64,000 nucleotides of DNA from Lachnospiraceae bacterium (GTDB lineage: Bacteria; Bacillota; Clostridia; Lachnospirales; Lachnospiraceae): contig JABZIZ010000003.1 in the NCBI GenBank assembly GCA_015258065.1, forward strand, positions 134,217 through 198,216, written 5' to 3'. Below the pieces are notes generated by a model. The model was not told where the DNA came from, ran no database searches, and saw only the letters and a list, made by a program, of their open reading frames with translations. The position numbers and the translations under genes were made by a program. This document shows positions 60,250 through 64,000 of this stretch, in pieces; the first letter of the stretch is position 1; each line of letters opens with the position of its first letter.

Positions 60250-61245
60250 CTACTCCACCGTCTCTATTTTACAAAGCCCGATTTCTTTCAATCCTCTATC
60301 ATACAGGGCAGTGAGACACAGCTCTCCGCAAATATTGTATAAGCTATGCTTCGCCATACCTCTAGGCATAGTAATATCCAGATATTCCCGCTTGCTAAGA
60401 GAAAAGAGTTTCTGTTTTCCCTTCCAATCATCATTGCTAAAAAGTGGTGTGAGAATAAGATAGTCCGAAGGCGTGAAAGTTCCATTCACTCCGGACTTCA
60501 TTCCTCCCGCTTTCAACTGTTCCGACTCCAAAAGCTTTTCCTTTACCTGGCCCTCAGAGGAGATTTTTACCAGAGCATAATAATCCATTCCCCATTTGTT
60601 CACCGAGCCTGTGCTTTCTCCCGAAGTATAGGCATAAAGTTCATGATTTACAATTTTTAAACTGTCGATTTTCGGAGCATCCTTCGTCCTCTCATCATGG
60701 TGCGTAAAGGCATTTTTCTCTATTTCCGAAAAGCATTTCCACTTGGCTTCTTTTTTTACAGGATCAAAGTCTAAAAGGGCAAAACATCGGGACAGACCGT
60801 AATAAACTTCCTTTTCAAAGCAGACAGGAACCAATCTGCCGTCTGAAACCGTCTGAAAATACCGCTCTCTTGCATTTTCCGGCAGCGTTTTGCTAAAGGG
60901 CAAAAATCCATTCTTAATCGGGATGATTTCCGGCGAAGAAAAATCTCCGGTAAAATAGACAATTTCTTTCTTTGCCTTGATTACCCCGAAGCCGTTTCCC
61001 AATGAAAAAAGCAGCGGATCATTTTCCCGGTCAAGGAAGTCTTCCCCAAGCACTATTTCCTGTATGCCGGTTTCGGACAAGACAAGAACAGTGTAGGCTC
61101 CGGGGGCTTCTTCTCTTCTTGTTAAGAGGAGAGCTCTTGCGCCTTGCTCCGGACACGCAGGAGAAAGAAAGCCTGTGCTGTACACATAGGTATATGCATT
61201 TTCCAAGTTGTATTTTTTTATAAGGCTTAGTTTTAAAGCGGCCAT
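60250..61245 (-). CDS. hypothetical protein, possible beta-propeller
   Basis: A 331-residue protein without signal peptide or membrane segment. It is rich in short beta-strand-like stretches (GNGFGVIKAKKEIVYFTG, LVPVCFEKEVYYGLSRCF), often seen in beta-propellers, but no family motif is recognised. I chose the ATG at 61245 because GTGAGGAATAGC lies before it; a GTG at 61257 overlaps this site. It lies 20 bp after the yjdF gene and 77 bp before the glycosylase gene, so it may share the yjdF transcript. Confidence 0.65.
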   Translation of the reverse strand: MAALKLSLIKKYNLENAYTYVYSTGFLSPACPEQGARALLLTRREEAPGAYTVLVLSETGIQEIVLGEDFLDRENDPLLFSLGNGFGVIKAKKEIVYFTGDFSSPEIIPIKNGFLPFSKTLPENARERYFQTVSDGRLVPVCFEKEVYYGLSRCFALLDFDPVKKEAKWKCFSEIEKNAFTHHDERTKDAPKIDSLKIVNHELYAYTSGESTGSVNKWGMDYYALVKISSEGQVKEKLLESEQLKAGGMKSGVNGTFTPSDYLILTPLFSNDDWKGKQKLFSLSKREYLDITMPRGMAKHSLYNICGELCLTALYDRGLKEIGLCKIETVE

Positions 61246-61265
61246 GCTATTCCTCACAATTCTCG

Positions 61266-61682
61266 TTATCTGCCTCTGTGTTTTTCTTTTTTCTTCGCTT
61301 GCTTCAGCATGAATCGCCGTTCTTCCTCAATACGTTTTTGTTCTCTGCTTTTTTCTTTGCGCTTTTGTTTGTACTCTTCATGCTGTAAACTTAACGCCTG
61401 TTGTGATTTTGTCCCGATGCCAACACACTGCAATTGCTTTTTTGCCTCTCTTTGTGCTCTTTTCGGATTCTGTTTCCTTTCCTTGACTTGCGTTTTGACT
61501 TCCGGACTAAATTTCAGCTCATAAAAATGCTTTAAGATAAAATTACGTACCTCAAAGTCCTTGGGCTCTGCACCGAAAGTCACCTTCGCAACGGATAGGC
61601 AATTCCCCTCTGTTTTCTCAAAAACGCCCACCCAAAAAGCGCCTTCAAAAAGCACTGTCATTTGACAAGTCATCTTGTCCAT
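61266..61682 (-). CDS. yjdF: YjdF family protein
   Basis: A 138-residue protein. The first 80 residues match the YjdF family: TVLFEGAFWVGVFE, VAKVTFGAEPKDFEV and ILKHFYELKFSP. The C-terminal 60 residues are very basic with alternating Lys, Arg, Glu and Gln, likely helical and RNA-binding. In several Firmicutes yjdF is preceded by a riboswitch that senses azaaromatic compounds, and the leader here is also structured. The ATG at 61682 has GGAGGGACAAAT upstream. Its function is unknown. Confidence 0.85.
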   Translation of the reverse strand: MDKMTCQMTVLFEGAFWVGVFEKTEGNCLSVAKVTFGAEPKDFEVRNFILKHFYELKFSPEVKTQVKERKQNPKRAQREAKKQLQCVGIGTKSQQALSLQHEEYKQKRKEKSREQKRIEEERRFMLKQAKKKEKHRGR

Positions 61683-61835
61683 ATTTGTCCCTCCAAAATT
61701 ACTTTTTGAACAAAGAATGGACAACCCGGAGGGGAAGGTTACTTACCACAAGATTCTGTGACGGCCGGGCTACCTACCGGCTCTGGCATAGCTCTTTGTA
61801 TGCGTTGCGTTTTTATCTTTGCTATGTACATAATT
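61683..61835 (-). ncRNA. structured yjdF leader, candidate azaaromatic (yjdF-type) riboswitch
   Basis: On minus, a GC-rich core with CAGAGCCGGTAGGTAGCC and GGCCGTCACAG is followed by TTACCTTCCCCTCCGGG. CCCCTCC (61728-61734) is complementary to the ribosome binding site GGAGGG (61689-61694), and TTGTCC (61719-61724) is complementary to the GGACAA that overlaps it. This suggests ligand-controlled access to the start. The name rests on the gene it precedes; I could not compare it with the Rfam model. Confidence 0.55.
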
Positions 61836-62106
61836 GATGAAATTTCTTCCATCGCCTTATATCATAACGATTGAAAACTGCATTAGCAAGAATATAGAAT
61901 CGTTTGCGATGAAAGTCCCTTATTTCAAGGGATATTTCGTACCTCTTGAAAACAGAGATCGAATAAGAATCAACTTTTTCAAGGGACGTTTTCCATATTT
62001 CTTCAACTTTTCCAAGGGACTTTTTTTCTCCTACTTCAAAGGCAAACGATCTCCACACGAAATGACAGGCTTAGATTAATATCTTGTATTTTGGTTTGTT
62101 CCCTCA
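61836..62106. other. intergenic region with decayed CAAGGGA repeats
   Basis: CAAGGGA recurs at 61926, 61980 and 62013, each in a TTTTTC/TTTCC context, with a weaker TTCAAAGG near 62035. AAGTCCCTT near 61914 can pair with the first copy. Two opposing open frames of about 80 codons cover it; neither has a good ribosome binding site. I see no gene. Confidence 0.4.
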
Positions 62107-63378
62107 TCAATTCTTTAGGCATGATATCGGAACCACATATACTCCATCTTCTCTTCTATAAGCAAAGGGAGCCACCCCGCATAAAACCATCGTAAATGCA
62201 GGTTCTTTCATCTTATCCGAATCTATCTTATTTGCTAATTTTAGTAGGGTTTCTGCCCCTTCATTTATTAACTTGTCTCCACCTAATTTAACCTCAACAA
62301 GACCATATCTACCATTACGCAAGTGTACTACAGCATCACATTCTAATCCTGTTTTATCCCTATAGTGATATACATCACCATCTAATGCGTCTGCATAGAT
62401 ACGCAAATCACGTACACATAGATTTTCAAAAATCAAACCCATCATGTTTAAATCATTAATTAAATCTTCCGGCCCTAATCCAAGTGCTGCCGTTGCTATT
62501 GATGGATCTACAAAATATCTTGTATCTGCAGTTCTTATCGCAGTTTTAGATCTTAAATTAGGATTCCACGCCGGAGAGTCTTCTATTACAAATGTTTTTT
62601 TCAATGCATTTATATAAGAGTATAATGTTTCTTTATCAAAGGTATCTGTATCATTCACAATGCAATCTTCCCTAATTGTTTCCAGTGAAGCCTGTGTTGC
62701 CACATTACGTGCATATGATTTCATTAACCTCTTCGTTCTTTCAGAATCTCTTTTGACTCCATCCACTCTAGATATATCATCATTTACAATCGAGTCATAA
62801 TAATCAAAAGCTTGCTTTAACGCAATTTTCTTGGATACATTTAAAGCTAAAGGTCATCCTCCTCTACAAATAAAGTATGCAATATCATCTATACTGCGAT
62901 TGTCGCTGGCATAAATATCTTTTCCTAAAAACATATCTTCCAACGAGACTGTACCGGTCGAATCTTTAGATTCATAAAGTGACATCGGACGCATTTTCAT
63001 CCTTACTATACGCCCAGTTCCAGTATGCATGCTTTCATCTAGAATAGGCGGAACCGAGGAACCCGTAAGAATAAATTGTCCAAACTCCCCCCTTTGATCC
63101 ACTTCATATCTGACGGCGTTCCAAATTCCAGGTGCAATCTGCCATTCGTCTATAAGACGAGGAACTTCTCCTTCAAGAAGTGCAGTCGGTTTAAGACTTG
63201 CCATTTGTTGATATTGCTCTGTCATATCCGGACGATCCATTTCTATAAAGCTTTTTGCAAGATGTTTTCCTGATGTTGTTTTTCCACACCACTTTGGCCC
63301 TTCTATTAATACAGCCCCCTTTGATTCCAAATGTTCTGCTAAAACTTTGTCCGATATTCTTTCAATATATTCTCTCAT
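62107..63378 (-). pseudogene. DUF4143-type ATP-binding protein broken by an in-frame TGA
   Basis: A 424-codon frame on minus, open throughout except for a TGA at 62854-62856. The N-terminal part has Walker A LIEGPKWCGKTTSGKHL, a LIDEWQIAPG Walker B region and LTGSSVPP, typical of the AAA_14 ATPase. The C-terminal part is the DUF4143 domain (YFVDPSIATAALGL, FENLCVRDLRIYA, GLVEVKLGGDKL). The TGA stands in the family motif RGGWP, where a Trp is expected (TGG to TGA). The start at 63378 has GGAGGAGAG upstream. An array of phased repeats precedes it. Confidence 0.85.
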
Positions 63379-63424
63379 AGGATACTCTCCTCCATATTGT
63401 CTAACATAATTCAATCTTTCATAC

Positions 63425-63539
63425 CGAGTATTTGACGTTTTTTAATTCGAGTATTTATCTTATATCATTTCGAGTATTTAGCCTATAATCATCCTGCTAT
63501 TGCGCATTATTTTAATCGAGTATATAGCTACTAGTCAAT
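63425..63539. repeat. 23-bp-phased direct repeats, CGAGTATTT (array 2)
   Basis: CGAGTATTT at 63425, 63448 and 63471 and CGAGTATAT at 63517, with a decayed CTGCTATTG at 63494. All positions fit an exact 23-bp register, so five units. It lies 47 bp upstream of the DUF4143-type ATPase start, within the 63379-63767 gap. The third and fifth units read CGAGTATTTAGC and CGAGTATATAGC, like CGAGTATTTGGC of array 1. Confidence 0.78.
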
Positions 63540-63659
63540 CTACGCTTGTAGCAAGCTGACTTTTGTGTTATTTCGCTTACTTTAAATGCAAGCCTTTCTA
63601 CGATGCTTCTCGAAAAATTCAGGTGGAATTCCCCCTTTATTGTTCGAGTTTAATACCAT

Positions 63660-63694
63660 AAAAAAGTATCGTGAGCTTTCCACACGATACTTTT
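63660..63694 (-). terminator. terminator after the zinc-ribbon protein gene
   Basis: Stem AAAAGTATCGTG (63662-63673) with CACGATACTTTT (63683-63694) and a 9-nt loop. On minus the stem runs into six T. It can also work on plus. Confidence 0.8.
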
Positions 63695-63767
63695 CATGAA
63701 TCAGGTTAACAAAGCATTCCCATTTCATATTTTTGCCGTAAACGGCACTTTTATAAAATGAAATTTT

Positions 63768-64000
63768 CTATTCCTCTCCCAATATCTTTTTCTGCCAGCT
63801 TCGTTTTCCGCAGACCGGGCATTTCATATATCTTGCCCTTCCCCTATGCATGGATAGAATGACCTTACTATAGGAAGGCACATAGCGATGATGACAGCAC
63901 TCGCATTCATAGAATCCTGCTTTCTGTTCAATGCCAACCGCGATAAAGCTTACCAGTAAAATCATCATAAGGGCAAAGGCGGAGAGTACCATTCTCAGCC
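63768..64000 (-). CDS. membrane-anchored zinc-ribbon protein, partial
   Basis: The C-terminal 74 or more residues of a small protein; the frame is open to the window edge, so the start may lie outside. A hydrophobic helix (LMMILLVSFIAVGI) is followed by FYECECCHHRYVPSY and RYMKCPVCGKRSW, two Cys pairs that form a zinc ribbon. This arrangement is seen in a conserved Firmicute family of unknown function. The ATG at 63992 is a possible internal start. Confidence 0.65.
   Translation of the reverse strand, partial: LRMVLSAFALMMILLVSFIAVGIEQKAGFYECECCHHRYVPSYSKVILSMHRGRARYMKCPVCGKRSWQKKILGEE

Noticed and set aside
62854..62856. Genome-wide reading of TGA as Trp or selenocysteine
   Set aside because: Many intact genes in the window end in TGA (for example in the ATGA overlaps), and no selenocysteine insertion hairpin is evident after the stop.
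55600..63539. Phased CGAGTATTT arrays as CRISPR arrays
   Set aside because: Only 9-12 of each 23 bp is conserved and the remaining 11-14 bp are too short for spacers; no cas genes are present.

Overview
The window looks like chromosomal DNA from a low-to-mid GC anaerobic Firmicute, most likely a Lachnospiraceae-type clostridium. The clues are strong AGGAGG ribosome binding sites, a gap-pgk-tpiA glycolytic operon, a T-box leader in front of pheS, HelD, MnmA, a YjdF gene with a structured leader, and many 4-bp stop/start overlaps. The family assignment is an inference; no rRNA is present. Most genes before position 27,000 are on the minus strand.

Region by region. 1-3,731 (minus): cytidylate kinase (cut by the window edge), a BaiN/HI0933-type flavoprotein, a TetR regulator, MutY and a YfcE-type phosphoesterase. 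3,743-6,912 (minus): tpiA, pgk and gap, with a promoter and a perfect operator-like palindrome in front of gap. 7,035-9,407 (plus): mnmA and a cation diffusion facilitator, closed by a terminator. 9,510-16,287: a surface-glycan module. It has a beta-helix lipoprotein with a long Gln/Pro/Met/Asn-rich tail, a GT2-GtrA glycosyltransferase, a phosphodiester glycosidase and a small membrane protein on plus, facing a histidine kinase/response regulator pair on minus. Four good TTCA half-sites, arranged as two 11-bp pairs, lie in front of the first gene and suggest control by an OmpR-type regulator. 16,304-25,700: two M18 aminopeptidases, a TRIC-type channel, an HD protein, queA and pheST with their T-box. 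25,690-28,762: small, poorly characterised genes.

29,272-44,384 is the most unusual region. It holds two diverged, tandem copies of one transport system: a pair of YbtP/YbtQ-like ABC half-transporters plus an ECF-type module (MptD-family S component, CbiQ-like T component, double CbiO-like ATPase), each copy with an AraC regulator. The layout resembles the import part of siderophore loci such as yersiniabactin and equibactin, but no biosynthetic genes are visible. In copy 2 the double ATPase and the first half-transporter form one 1,109-residue reading frame with three ATPase domains, yet a strong internal ribosome binding site and in-frame ATG remain at the junction. Four transcription units share an operator GTTAG-N6-CTAAC placed just after the predicted -10. 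A GC-rich, hairpin-rich, mobile-element-like segment lies on the left of the locus, and a long hairpin plus a PIN/Phd toxin-antitoxin pair lie on the right.

45,673-64,000: a RclA-like flavoprotein disulfide reductase, HelD, a DUF488 protein, tRNA-Met, a CydDC-like ABC exporter pair, a uracil-DNA-glycosylase-like protein, an acetamidase/formamidase, MetY, an AT-rich orphan membrane protein, an OGG-type glycosylase, YjdF with its leader RNA, a DUF4143-type ATPase broken by one in-frame TGA, and a partial zinc-ribbon protein. Two intergenic regions here carry the same 23-bp-phased direct repeat (CGAGTATTT core), one directly upstream of the broken ATPase.
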